A stretch of DNA of 64,000 nt from positions 1-64,000 of the forward strand of contig JAOSKV010000012.1 of assembly GCA_027493405.1 (NCBI GenBank), in the 5' to 3' direction. The translations under genes were made by a program, and so were the position numbers. Below the pieces are notes generated by a model. The model was given only the letters and a program-made list of their open reading frames with translations. It was not told the origin of the DNA and did not search any database. Origin of the DNA: FEB-22 sp003105195 (GTDB taxonomy: Bacteria; Pseudomonadota; Alphaproteobacteria; Rhizobiales; Xanthobacteraceae). This document shows positions 49,351 through 57,954 of the stretch, in pieces; within the stretch, counting starts at the first letter, position 1, and every line of letters begins with the position of its first letter.

Positions 49351-50838
49351 TCAGCCGATGTCCCGCGCCATGCGCTGCAGCTCGGTCTTGAGGATCTTGC
49401 CGGCCGGGTTCTTCGGGAATTCCTCGAGCGCGATGATGGTCTTCGGCAGCTTGTAGGGTGTCAAATGGCGCAGGCAGGTCTCCATCAGGTCCCGCCGCGG
49501 CGTCGCGCGCGCGAGGCGGACGAAAGCAACCACCTCTTCCCCGTAGTCGGGCGAAGGGATCCCGACCACCGCCGCCTCCGCGACGGCCGGATGGCGCATC
49601 AGCACGTGCTCGATCTCCATGGGATAGATGTTGCTGCCGGCGCGCAGGATCACGTCCGCCGCGCGGCCCGTGATGTACAGGAAGCCCTCGCCGTCCCGCC
49701 GTGCGAGCTCGCCCGGATAGTACCAGCCGTCCCGGAACGTTTCGTCGGAGGCATCCTCGCCATTGCAGAATCCGCGCGCCACCCCGGGGCCGCGGCAGCG
49801 CAACAGCCCGGTTTCGCCGGCCGGCAGCGGACGCCCTTGCGGGTCGACGATCTCGACCTCGCGCAGCGGAGCCGGGCGGCCGACGCTCTCGGCATGGGCC
49901 TCGACGTCCTCGGGCCTCAGGACGGTGATCGGGCCTGCACCGCTGGCGCCGTAGACCTCGTGGAAGCCGGGCGAGAGCCTGCGCAGCGCGGCGCGCCGCT
50001 CGTCCGGGGCGAGCGGCGCGCCGAGGCTGATCAGGCGGGAGACCCCCGGGAGCAGGTGTCCCTGCGCCGGGGCCAGCGCGAGCAGCCGCCGCAGCACGGT
50101 CGGCACCAGCACCGTGCTGGTGATGCCGCGGCTCGCGAGGGCGGCGACCAGCTCCTCCGGCGTGAACAGCGACGGAAACAGCTCGACCGTGCCGCCGAGC
50201 AGCAGCTGCGGAACGCTGAAGTTGAAGGTGCCCGTGAAGGCGAGCGGCGTGGCCGACAGGTGGCGCTGCGGTGCCGAGAGACGCAGCGCCCCGGAGACGG
50301 ATTCGCACCAGGCGAGGAGGCCCGCATGGGTCAGCTCGACGCCTTTCGGCACGCCGGTGGTGCCGGATGTCAGGAGGATCCGCAACGGCAGGTCGCGCGC
50401 GGCGATCGGCGCGAGGGCGTCCGCGGACTCGTCCGCTTCCTGCCGCAGCGCGTCCAGGTCCAGGGTCGCGACGCCGTCCGGCGCGCGCGCTCCGGTCTCC
50501 CTGATGAGCAGCCGGGGCCGGAAGGCCTCGACGATCGCGCGCTTCTCCTCGATCTTGCTCCGCCAGTTCAGCGAGATGCTGGCGGCGCCGACCGCCGCGG
50601 CCGCAAGGATCAGGATCAGGTGATCGGCGCGATCCTGCAGCATCAGCCCGACGCGGTCGTTCGCCGCGAGCCCGTGCGCGCGCAGGGCCGCCGCATAGCG
50701 CAGCGTCAGGGCGTGGAGCTCGGCGGCGTCGATGGTGCGCGAGCCGTCCACGATCGCTGCGTGTCGCGGCGACGCCGCGGCCCGGGCCGCGAGCAACGCG
50801 ACCACGTTCTCGACGCCATGGAGGTCCGGAAGTCTCAT
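49351..50838 (-). CDS. Adenylate-forming acyl/aminoacyl ligase (ANL superfamily)
   Basis: A 495-residue stand-alone adenylation enzyme. Core motifs are intact: A3 ILLTSGTTGVPKGVELTH, A5 YGASGAG, A7 DGWYYPGELARRDGEGFLYI, A8 GRAADVILRAGSNIYPMEIE and the C-terminal catalytic Lys in FPKNPAGKILKTEL. The substrate is not evident from the sequence; a carboxylic acid or amino acid is activated as AMP ester and probably passed to the carrier domain encoded just downstream. The start ATG 50838 overlaps the stop of the upstream glycosyltransferase gene (ATGA), so the three genes form one coupled operon. Confidence 0.88.
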   Translation of the reverse strand: MRLPDLHGVENVVALLAARAAASPRHAAIVDGSRTIDAAELHALTLRYAAALRAHGLAANDRVGLMLQDRADHLILILAAAAVGAASISLNWRSKIEEKRAIVEAFRPRLLIRETGARAPDGVATLDLDALRQEADESADALAPIAARDLPLRILLTSGTTGVPKGVELTHAGLLAWCESVSGALRLSAPQRHLSATPLAFTGTFNFSVPQLLLGGTVELFPSLFTPEELVAALASRGITSTVLVPTVLRRLLALAPAQGHLLPGVSRLISLGAPLAPDERRAALRRLSPGFHEVYGASGAGPITVLRPEDVEAHAESVGRPAPLREVEIVDPQGRPLPAGETGLLRCRGPGVARGFCNGEDASDETFRDGWYYPGELARRDGEGFLYITGRAADVILRAGSNIYPMEIEHVLMRHPAVAEAAVVGIPSPDYGEEVVAFVRLARATPRRDLMETCLRHLTPYKLPKTIIALEEFPKNPAGKILKTELQRMARDIG

Positions 50839-52282
50839 GGCACGGGGGCCTTTTCCACGACGTCGCGCCGCTCCGCGCGCCGGGGAGCGTTCTCGACCGC
50901 GGCGAAGAAGCGCTCCGCGGCCTCGCTCCAGGACACGTGCCGGAACCGGCGGCGGATCTCCGTCGCGTGCGCCGTCGCGACGGCCGGATCGCTGATCCAG
51001 CGCGCGAGCATCGTCTGCCACGCGCCCGCGTCGTCCGGGTCGAGGCACGGCGCGAGCCCGGCCGCGACCTCGGGGATCGCGCCGCCCGTCGAGGCGAGCA
51101 CGGCCTTTCCGCGCAGGAACGCCTCGACGATCGGCAGGCCGAAGCCCTCATAGGCGGACGGATAGAGACAGAAGGCCGCGCCGTCGTAGAGCGCGTGCAG
51201 GGTCTCGTCCGGCACGTCGTGGAGCAGATGCAGGGTCTCGCGCAGGGGGCGTCCGACCTCAGCCGCTCGATCAGATCGTCCATCAGCCAGCCGGGGCGGC
51301 CCGCGAACACGAGCTTGAAGCCGTGTCGCTGGGGGATGCCGCCCGCAAGAAGCCGCAGCCATGCGTCCGTGAGCATGCGGTGGCCCTTGCGCGGCTCGAT
51401 CGTGCTGACGAACAGCGCATAGCGGCCGGGCGCCAGTCCGTCGGGCAGAGGAGCGCCCCGCTGCACCGGGGGCGGGAGGTTCGCGCCGAGCGGGACGACG
51501 CAGCTCTGCCCGATCGGAATGCCGAGCCGGCGGCACGCCGCGATCGTATCCTGCTCGACGACGCGGGCGTTGAACACCACGAGGTCCGCGATCGGAAACG
51601 CGGCCTCGTAGTAGTCGCGGAACAGGCGCGCATCGTCCTGCTTGTAGTAGTGCGGGAACAGCACCGGAATGAAGTCGTAGCAGAGCAGCGCCAGGCGGAA
51701 CCGATGCCGCGCCTTCAGGGCCGCGACCGTGCGGACATTGGCGTGGGCCCAAGGTGCGCCGGCGCAGACCAGGACGTCGTCGGCCGCGAAGGCGACGGGC
51801 GGTCCGGCCAGCTCCTCGCGGCGCAGGACATTGCGCCGGCTGCCGTCGGGATTGAACAGGTAGCCGCGGTATTTGTCGGTGAGCAGCATCTGCTGCAGGC
51901 GTTCGGCGATGCGGCTGGCCGAATCCGTGCCGGCGCGCAGGCGCTCGCGCTCCAGCGCGAGCAGGGCGCTCCGCCGGAATTGCAGCACCCATTGGGCGGC
52001 TGGCCGCAGCGCCGGCGGAATGCGATCCGAGCGTCGCTTGCGGGCGGTGGCGCTGGGCGCGCTCCAGGGCTCCATCGAGACCGTGCCGGCGATCAGGGAC
52101 GGAACGTAGCGCGGGATCGCCTGCCGGTAGGAGTCGGTGAGCGGGTCGAAGAGCACGAAGACCGCGTGTTCGAGGTGGTCGCGCGCAAAGCGCGCGAGCT
52201 CCCGCTCCGCACGGATGATGCCGACCGGCGGTCCGGCCCAGCGTGCCAGCGTCGAAAGGTCGAAGAGGAGGCGAGGGGCCAT
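50835..52282 (-). CDS. Glycosyltransferase family 4 (mannosyltransferase-like), one-base frameshift
   Basis: A GT-B enzyme of about 482 residues starting at ATG 52282 (PRLLFDLSTLARWAGPPVGI). Mid-region features are LLCYDFIPVLFPHYYKQDDA and the donor-site lead YALFVSTIEPRKGHRMLTDA, as in mannosyltransferases of O-antigen or capsule synthesis. Near 51257 one base is missing. The next frame continues as LHLLHDVPDETLHALYDGAA and FCLYPSAYEGFGLPIVEAFL, the GT4 E-x7-E motif, to the stop at 50835. The length of 1448 bases is one short of whole codons. It is first in a three-gene operon with the ligase and the carrier-thioesterase fusion. Confidence 0.82.
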
Positions 52283-52495
52283 GGTTCGGGGGCAGGGCTG
52301 AGGCGCGCCGACTTCGCCGCCGACGCACTGGTATGCCAGACCGCGGTCCTCGTCAAAAAGAGGCTGTCCATCAGCCGGGCTTGACCGTCCTCCCATACTC
52401 CCGGCTCGTGGAATGCGGGGGACCGGAGGCGGTTCGGCCTGCCGGAATGCCGAAACGCCGCCGCTCGGGTGAGGGGGCGGGCGGGTAGCCGGCCC

Positions 52496-52801
52496 TCAGC
52501 CCGCCCGCTTGAACGGCGCGATGCGCGCGAGCTCCTTCGGGATGGCGCGCTGCGCCGCCAGCGTGTCGTGCCGGGTCTGCAGGTTGAGCCAGAACTCCGG
52601 CGTGGTCCCGAAGAACTTCGCCAGCCGGAGCGCCGTATCGGCGCTGATTCCGAGCTCCTCGCGCGCGATGCGCTCGATCCGCGTGCGCGGCACCCCGCAG
52701 GCCTTGGCGACCGCATAGGGCGTAAGCCCGAGCGGCACGAGAAACTCCTCGCGCAGCATCTCGCCGGGATGCATCGGGGGGAGGGTCTTCGGGGTCTTCA
52801 T
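52496..52801 (-). CDS. higA: HigA-type antitoxin (XRE family)
   Basis: A 101-residue protein: PPMHPGEMLREEFLVPLGLT is the HigA/VapI lead. The helix-turn-helix follows (PYAVAKACGVPRTRIERIAR), then DTALRLAKFFGTTPEFWLNL, which is diagnostic for this antitoxin group. It neutralises the toxin encoded 22 bases upstream and represses the pair by binding the palindrome in front of higB. Toxin-first order is usual for higBA. It marks the left edge of the defence island. Confidence 0.92.
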   Translation of the reverse strand: MKTPKTLPPMHPGEMLREEFLVPLGLTPYAVAKACGVPRTRIERIAREELGISADTALRLAKFFGTTPEFWLNLQTRHDTLAAQRAIPKELARIAPFKRAG

Positions 52802-52823
52802 GGGTCCGGCCCGCTCCTGGGCT

Positions 52824-53105
52824 TCAGTGATAATCGACGATCTCGACGTCTACGGCCCCTTCATCGGTCCAGCGGAAGCAAACGCGCCATTGATCATTGA
52901 TCCGGATCGAATACTGTCCTTTTCGGTCGCCCTTCAACAGTTCGAGACGATTGCTCGGTGGAACTCTCAGATCTTGCAGTCTCGCTGCGGCATTCACGGC
53001 TTCCAGCTTACGCCTCGCCACCTTGAAGATGTCGGCCGGAAATCCCCTCGGGCATTCGCCGTTGAAGACCGTCTGCGTGACCCGATCCTTGAAGCTCCGG
53101 ATCAT
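52824..53105 (-). CDS. higB: HigB/RelE-type mRNA interferase toxin
   Basis: A 93-residue RelE-superfamily toxin that cleaves mRNA on the ribosome. Family features are RSFKDRVTQTVFNGECPRGF at the start, ARRKLEAVNAAARLQDLRVP and the C-terminal YSIRINDQWRVCFRWTDEGA followed by VEIVDYH, with the catalytic-type Arg/His residues. Transcribed leftward from a promoter that overlaps a 17-bp inverted repeat at 53138-53154. The base composition is somewhat less GC-rich than the flanks. Confidence 0.9.
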   Translation of the reverse strand: MIRSFKDRVTQTVFNGECPRGFPADIFKVARRKLEAVNAAARLQDLRVPPSNRLELLKGDRKGQYSIRINDQWRVCFRWTDEGAVDVEIVDYH

Positions 53106-53137
53106 CGCAGGTGCCAGCGTTGCGTTCGGGTGCTATA

Positions 53138-53154
53138 GTATCGCCGATCGATAC
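53138..53154. promoter_or_regulatory. Inverted repeat, candidate HigA operator
   Basis: GTATCG-CCGAT-CGATAC has perfect 6-bp arms about 33 bases upstream of higB. On the minus strand the right arm merges into TATAGC, a possible -10 element, so a bound HigA dimer would cover the promoter. Inferred from position and symmetry. Confidence 0.5.
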
Positions 53155-53193
53155 CAATGGCAAGCGACACTGCTCCGTTGCCGTGGCGACGCG

Positions 53194-54102
53194 TCACACC
53201 TCGGCCTGTCGATCAAGTGCCTGTTCGATTTCGTTTCGGTTCACCAGCACGATATGTTGTACGTTTGGCGGCCGTGCATCGGGACCGACATCGAGGCCGA
53301 GGCGTTTGAGCGCGTAGAACAGGAGCGCGCGGCGCACGGGAATCGATGCGGACGTGCCGCGGATGCCGTAGTCGGTGGCGATCGCCCGCGCCTGCGCCGC
53401 GGTGAGACCGGAATGCGGCGCGATCTTGAGAACGATCGAGGACTGCCAGTCGCGATCGTCCTCGGGCCGCGACTGCGCAACGTCGCCGAGTTTCGGCTTG
53501 GTGATGCGCCCGAGCACGAAGTCGCGGAAGTCGAGCACTTCGCGGTCGAATGCCCGGGTGTGCCAGCGGAATCCGTCGTGGGCGAGGGCATGGGGCTCGA
53601 TCGCCCGTCGTATCGGCTCGGAACGGCTCATCGACTGGTATGTCACCTCAAGAGTGCGATGCTCGCGGATGGCGCGCACGATCGCTCGAAGCGTGACCGA
53701 ATCGATCGGCCGCTGAGGCACCGGCGTCGCGTCGAAGGGCGGCACGGTGCCGAGCATGGTTTCGGTCGCGGGCATGACGCCGAGGTCGACCAGTCGCAAC
53801 TCGCCGAGGAGGCGCGCGGAGTCCGGCGCGCCCAGCACGGGCCGGAAATCGTCCCCTGCGACATATCGCTTGGCCGATTTGTCATATGACACTCCGCGCG
53901 GCGTGCGGGCCAGATAGCGGGCAATGTCCGCCGAGGCTTGGCTCATCGACACGCCGAAGCGCCGGACCAGGTCGGTGCGATTGACCTCGCCGATCCAGAA
54001 CAGCCGCTCCTCGATGAAGGCGAGACGCTGCTCGACGGACCAGCGCAGAGTGTGCTCAGCGTCGCCTCTTGACGGCGATGTCATTCTAGTTTTTACTACC
54101 AT
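53194..54102 (-). CDS. WYL-domain transcriptional regulator, BrxR/CapW-like
   Basis: A 302-residue regulator. The N-terminal winged helix reads WSVEQRLAFIEERLFWIGEV then NRTDLVRRFGVSMSQASADI and ARYLARTPRGVSYDKSAKRY, a pattern shared with the BREX regulator BrxR and the CBASS regulator CapW. The WYL domain follows (RTLEVTYQSMSRSEPIRRAI and EPHALAHDGFRWHTRAFD) and then a WCX-like C-terminal domain. These proteins are dimeric repressors of phage-defence loci that may sense nucleic acid ligands. It is divergent from cas3 across about 200 bases, so control of the CRISPR operon is likely. ATG 54084 is an alternative start, since the AT-rich region around 54102 looks like promoter DNA. Confidence 0.85.
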   Translation of the reverse strand: MVVKTRMTSPSRGDAEHTLRWSVEQRLAFIEERLFWIGEVNRTDLVRRFGVSMSQASADIARYLARTPRGVSYDKSAKRYVAGDDFRPVLGAPDSARLLGELRLVDLGVMPATETMLGTVPPFDATPVPQRPIDSVTLRAIVRAIREHRTLEVTYQSMSRSEPIRRAIEPHALAHDGFRWHTRAFDREVLDFRDFVLGRITKPKLGDVAQSRPEDDRDWQSSIVLKIAPHSGLTAAQARAIATDYGIRGTSASIPVRRALLFYALKRLGLDVGPDARPPNVQHIVLVNRNEIEQALDRQAEV

Positions 54103-54113
54103 CTAATAATTAG
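54103..54113. promoter_or_regulatory. AT-rich palindrome in the divergent WYL-cas3 control region
   Basis: CTAAT-A-ATTAG directly abuts the first ATG of the WYL gene in an AT-rich island within GC-rich DNA. Adjacent TAGT-TTTT-ACTA (inside 54085-54097) is a second short inverted repeat. These are the best operator candidates for the WYL protein. A possible -10 element TATGAT for cas3 lies at 54227-54232 but lacks a clear -35. Confidence 0.4.
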
Positions 54114-54251
54114 AACCATCCAGTTATCCGACGGTCTTGTTGTAGCAGATTCGATCCGGAGGAAGTCCGAACGACGCGCCTTGGGCGCGGCGCAACTTGC
54201 GGGCTAGATTGGACGCAGACAGAACGTATGATCGCTAACGGGGAGGGGCAC

Positions 54252-54293
54252 ATGGCGTCAATTTCGAACCGGTCGCGACACGGTGCAGCCTGA
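54252..54293 (+). CDS. Possible 13-residue leader peptide upstream of cas3
   Basis: A very strong ribosome site (GGGGAGGGG) lies three bases before ATG 54252. The frame reads MASISNRSRHGAA and stops at TGA 54291-54293, 14 bases before the cas3 ATG. cas3 itself has no ribosome site at proper distance, so ribosomes ending this peptide could re-initiate on cas3. An alternative is that a base is missing and this ATG is the real cas3 start. Confidence 0.35.
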   Translation: MASISNRSRHGAA

Positions 54294-54307
54294 GGCGCCG
54301 TGCCCTG

Positions 54308-57148
54308 ATGGTCCACGACCCAACGAACGAGGACTTGGCCCGCTTCCGAGCGGAGTTCGAGTCGATTCAAGGCAAGTCGCCCCTGCTGTGGCAGCGGCGC
54401 CTGTTCCGCCGGTTCTGCGGCGGCGAGCTGCCGCGATTGCTCGATATTCCGACCGGACTCGGCAAGACCTCGGTCATCCTGGTCTGGCTCCTTGCGCTTG
54501 CCGCGCAGGCGAGGGACGGCACTTCGTCGCTGCCTCGACGTCTCGTGTACGTGGTCAATCGGCGGACCGTCGTCGATCAGGCGACCGATACTGCCCTGGC
54601 GATCCGAAAGGCCCTGCGGGACGCCGAACCCGGATCTCCTGCAGCGGGTCTGCGCGAGGCACTTCGGAACCTGTGCCTCGATCCGGATGACGACGCGTCG
54701 CCCGTTGCCGTCAGCACCTTGCGCGGCGAGCTGGCGGACAATCGCGAATGGCAAGTCGACCCCGCGCGGCCCGCGATCGTGGTCGGGACCGTTGACATGA
54801 TCGGAAGCAGGCTCCTGTTTTCCGGCTACGGGGCGGGGCGCTCCTACGGCCGCGCATTGAGCGCCGGTATTCTCGGGCACGACGCGTTGCTGGTGCACGA
54901 CGAAGCTCACCTCAGTCCCGCCTTCGGCGTACTCGTTCGCTTCGTCGCTCGGACACAGGTTGATGCCCAAGAGCGGCGACCGTTGCGGATCATGGAGTTG
55001 TCGGCCACGCCGCCCGCCCCCGATGAATCGCGGGTCGATGAGCCGCCCTTCACGCTGACGGACGAGGAAAAGCAGGAAGGGATCGTCCGCAAGCGCGTCG
55101 AGGCGGCGAAGGCGCTTCGACTCGTCGAGGTGACCGATCAGGGCGATCTCCCGGCCAAGCTGATCGAAGCGGCTCTCGCTCATCGCGACGCCAGGGCCCG
55201 CATTCTGATCTATGTCCGCTCGCCCGAGCTGGCGGACAAGGTGCGCGACGGTCTCGGCAAAGCTCTTGGAAGGTTGGGCCGGCAACGCGTCGGAATGCTG
55301 ACGGGCACGATGCGCGGGTCGGAGCGCGACGAGCTTGCGGCGGGGGAGTTCTTTCGCAGCTTCAGGGCCGCCACCGACCGCGAGCCGGTCGAGGAGAGTC
55401 GGTATCTCGTCGCCACGTCGGCGGGCGAAGTCGGCGTGGACCTGGACGCCGACCATCTCGTCTGCGACCTGACGACCCTCGATTCACTGATCCAGCGCTT
55501 CGGGCGAGTGAACCGGCTGGGCCGGGACGATGCGAATTTCGTTTCGAACATCGCCCTCCATTACGCGATGGACGACAAGGACACGGATGACGCGGAGCGC
55601 TGCCGGGCGACCGAGACGGCTCTCCGGAACTTGGCGCCGCGCGGCGATGATTTCGATGCGAGTCCTGCGGCGTTGCGAGCGCTCGTGGAAGGGCTCGGAA
55701 CGGGCGGCATCGCGCGGGCTTTCGCCGTGCCGCCTCAGATCGTGCCGTGCACCGACATACTGCTTGACACGTGGGCGCTCACATCCCTGCGGAGCCTGCC
55801 CGGTCAGCCGCCCGTGGAACGTTGGTTGCACGGAATCGAGCGCGACCTGCCCGAGACGACGGTGGTGTGGCGCGCGGAAGCGGACAGGCTTTGTGCGCTC
55901 GCGGCCGAAGACGAGCGGCGCGCGGAGGCCCGTGGAGACGATAGTCCCGCAGAGGCGAGCAGTTTGTGGGCCGAGATGGTGGAGCAGTGGCTCGACTCTC
56001 ATCCGATCTTCGCACGCGAGCGCCTCCGCGACCGTGCCGATCGCGTCGCCAGGCAGGTCGCCGAGATCGTCCGGCGGCATCCGGAGGCCCGGGGGCTGCT
56101 GACGGTCCCGCCCGGCCCGGCACGGTGCCTCCGGCTGGTCGAGGCCGACAAGGACGCGCTCGCGGGTGCCTGGCTCGTCCTGCCGACCCAAGTGGGCGGC
56201 TTCGATTCCGAAGGCGGTGTCATGAACGGTCGGTTCGAAGGCCAGGCCGACGACGTCGCCGACCTCGGAGGAGATTTGGAGCCCACACGCCTCCGCGTCC
56301 TGTTGGAACGCGATGAGGAAGGGACTTGGAGGGTGACGCTGCTCGGTCGCCGCCGCGACGGATTGGCCGAACGCATCCGCGAAGCCGTCTCCGGAGTCGC
56401 GGACAGCTGGCCGCTCGACAGGCTCGTCGAGCATCTGCTTACGTCCCTCAACGATGGCAGGACCGCCGGCAGGCTGATCGAGAAGGAACCTCGCATCGCG
56501 GCTCCGGAGCGCGAGACGGGTGCGACCTGGGCACTCGTCTCGTTCGGACAGGCGCGAGCAGCCGATACGCTGTTTGCGGCATCGGCGACCGCATCCGAGC
56601 GGCAAATGCTCGTCGACCACTCGCGATGGACCGAGATCGCGGCGACGCGCGTTGGACGCAAAGTCGCCCTTGGCGAGAGCTTGGCTTCGGCTCTGTCGAC
56701 TGCGGGACGGTGGCACGATCGGGGCAAGGCACGAAACCCGTGGCAAAGGGCGATCGGCAACCCGCGGCCGGACCAGCCATGGGCCAAGAGCGGCGGCAGG
56801 GGGTTCAAGCTCGATCTCTGCCCGGGCTATCGTCATGAATTCGGCTCGCTTCGCGAGGCCGCGGACGATCCGGCGATCGCGACCCATCCCGAGAGCGATT
56901 TGATCCTGCATCTCATCGCCTCCCACCACGGCTGGGCGCGGCCGCATTTCGAGCCGGATCACTGGGATATCGCCCTGGATGCGGGCGACGACGAGAATGC
57001 CGCGCTCGCGGCGGAGACCTTGCGGCGCTACGCGCGCCTCCAGCGTCGCTTCGGCCGCTGGGGACTGGCCTGGCTCGAGGCGCTGATGAAAGCCGCAGAT
57101 GCGCTGGCTTCGAGCCGCGGTCGCGGCGTGGAGGAGCTCGCGCCATGA
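54308..57148 (+). CDS. cas3: Cas3 helicase-nuclease, HD domain at C-terminus (type I-G)
   Basis: A 946-residue interference enzyme that unwinds and degrades DNA targeted by the effector complex. The helicase comes first: Walker A IPTGLGKTS (Lys53), the DEAH box in LLVHDEAHLSPAFG (198-201), motif III MELSATPP, VATSAGEVGVDLDADHLVCD and motif VI QRFGRVNRLG. The HD nuclease follows: GRWHDRGKARNPWQ (about 801), GYRHEFGS (about 840), LIASHHGW (about 868) and MKAADALAS (about 927). This helicase-then-HD order is characteristic of the I-U/I-G subtype as I know it. The stop overlaps the next start by four bases. First gene of the cas operon. Confidence 0.93.
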   Translation: MVHDPTNEDLARFRAEFESIQGKSPLLWQRRLFRRFCGGELPRLLDIPTGLGKTSVILVWLLALAAQARDGTSSLPRRLVYVVNRRTVVDQATDTALAIRKALRDAEPGSPAAGLREALRNLCLDPDDDASPVAVSTLRGELADNREWQVDPARPAIVVGTVDMIGSRLLFSGYGAGRSYGRALSAGILGHDALLVHDEAHLSPAFGVLVRFVARTQVDAQERRPLRIMELSATPPAPDESRVDEPPFTLTDEEKQEGIVRKRVEAAKALRLVEVTDQGDLPAKLIEAALAHRDARARILIYVRSPELADKVRDGLGKALGRLGRQRVGMLTGTMRGSERDELAAGEFFRSFRAATDREPVEESRYLVATSAGEVGVDLDADHLVCDLTTLDSLIQRFGRVNRLGRDDANFVSNIALHYAMDDKDTDDAERCRATETALRNLAPRGDDFDASPAALRALVEGLGTGGIARAFAVPPQIVPCTDILLDTWALTSLRSLPGQPPVERWLHGIERDLPETTVVWRAEADRLCALAAEDERRAEARGDDSPAEASSLWAEMVEQWLDSHPIFARERLRDRADRVARQVAEIVRRHPEARGLLTVPPGPARCLRLVEADKDALAGAWLVLPTQVGGFDSEGGVMNGRFEGQADDVADLGGDLEPTRLRVLLERDEEGTWRVTLLGRRRDGLAERIREAVSGVADSWPLDRLVEHLLTSLNDGRTAGRLIEKEPRIAAPERETGATWALVSFGQARAADTLFAASATASERQMLVDHSRWTEIAATRVGRKVALGESLASALSTAGRWHDRGKARNPWQRAIGNPRPDQPWAKSGGRGFKLDLCPGYRHEFGSLREAADDPAIATHPESDLILHLIASHHGWARPHFEPDHWDIALDAGDDENAALAAETLRRYARLQRRFGRWGLAWLEALMKAADALASSRGRGVEELAP

Positions 57149-57954
57149 GCCGGCCCAACGCGGACATCACGCTCGATGTCGATCTGCGCAATCCAGGCCA
57201 GTTCTTCGCCTGCTGCGGCGTGCTGGAGCTCGCGTCCCGGCTCTGGCCCGGCAGCGAAGGCTGGTTTGCCGCCCACGGCCTCCGCACCGAGTTCCGGATC
57301 GCGACCCATGGCGCGGACGAGGATCCGCTCGTCGAGATCGCGCGCAGGATCTGCGAGGCGGACCAGCTCATCCAGCTCGCCCAGGGCCACGAGGCGCAGG
57401 CGCAGGCCGATCGCAAGCCTGTCGTTCTCGTGCCCTTCGGCCTCCGTCTCGACTGGTGGCTCGCGTCCTACCGCGGCGGCGACAAGTCGGAGCTGAAGAC
57501 CTGGGCCGGACAGCAGACGCCGTCGCGAATCTTCGCCGGTCTGCGCGGCGCGTTGCGAGAGATTCTGGGCCGCGACGACGGTCGATCCGACTCCCGTCGG
57601 CTGTTCGCTCGCACCTGGCCGATGAAGGGGCGGTTCGGCTTCGACCCGAGTGCATCCTGGGACGCGCTGGGGGTAGGGTTCTCGCCCGACGAGCAGGATG
57701 TGCCTGTGCAGACGGCCCCTGCAACCGAGATCTTCGCGGCGATCGGCCTCCAGCGCTGCCGGCCGACGCGCGTCGAGGCGAGGGGGCGTTGGTTCGCCTA
57801 TCGTGCCTGGGGCGATCCCATCGAGGTTGCGGTCGTGCCGGCCGCGATCGTGGGCGCCGCCCGATCGATCGCGGCGTACGAATTTCCCGTCGTGATGCGC
57901 AGCGCGCAGTATGGCGGCTTCGGTTGGGCGAGACATTCGGAGGACGGACAATGA
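57145..57954 (+). CDS. csb3: Csb3-like subunit of the type I-G effector complex
   Basis: A 269-residue protein beginning ADITLDVDLRNPGQFFACCG followed by VLELASRLWPGSEGWF, a start shared by small effector proteins of I-U/I-G loci. Other landmarks are KPVVLVPFGLRLDWWLASYR, TWAGQQTPSRIFAGLRGALR and the end VMRSAQYGGFGWARH. No nuclease or helicase motif is seen. In this locus there is no large Csx17/Cas8g gene, so this protein probably fills the Cas8-like position for PAM recognition or complex assembly. It is coupled to both neighbours by ATGA overlaps. The family name is less certain than the role in the complex. Confidence 0.7.
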   Translation: MSRPNADITLDVDLRNPGQFFACCGVLELASRLWPGSEGWFAAHGLRTEFRIATHGADEDPLVEIARRICEADQLIQLAQGHEAQAQADRKPVVLVPFGLRLDWWLASYRGGDKSELKTWAGQQTPSRIFAGLRGALREILGRDDGRSDSRRLFARTWPMKGRFGFDPSASWDALGVGFSPDEQDVPVQTAPATEIFAAIGLQRCRPTRVEARGRWFAYRAWGDPIEVAVVPAAIVGAARSIAAYEFPVVMRSAQYGGFGWARHSEDGQ

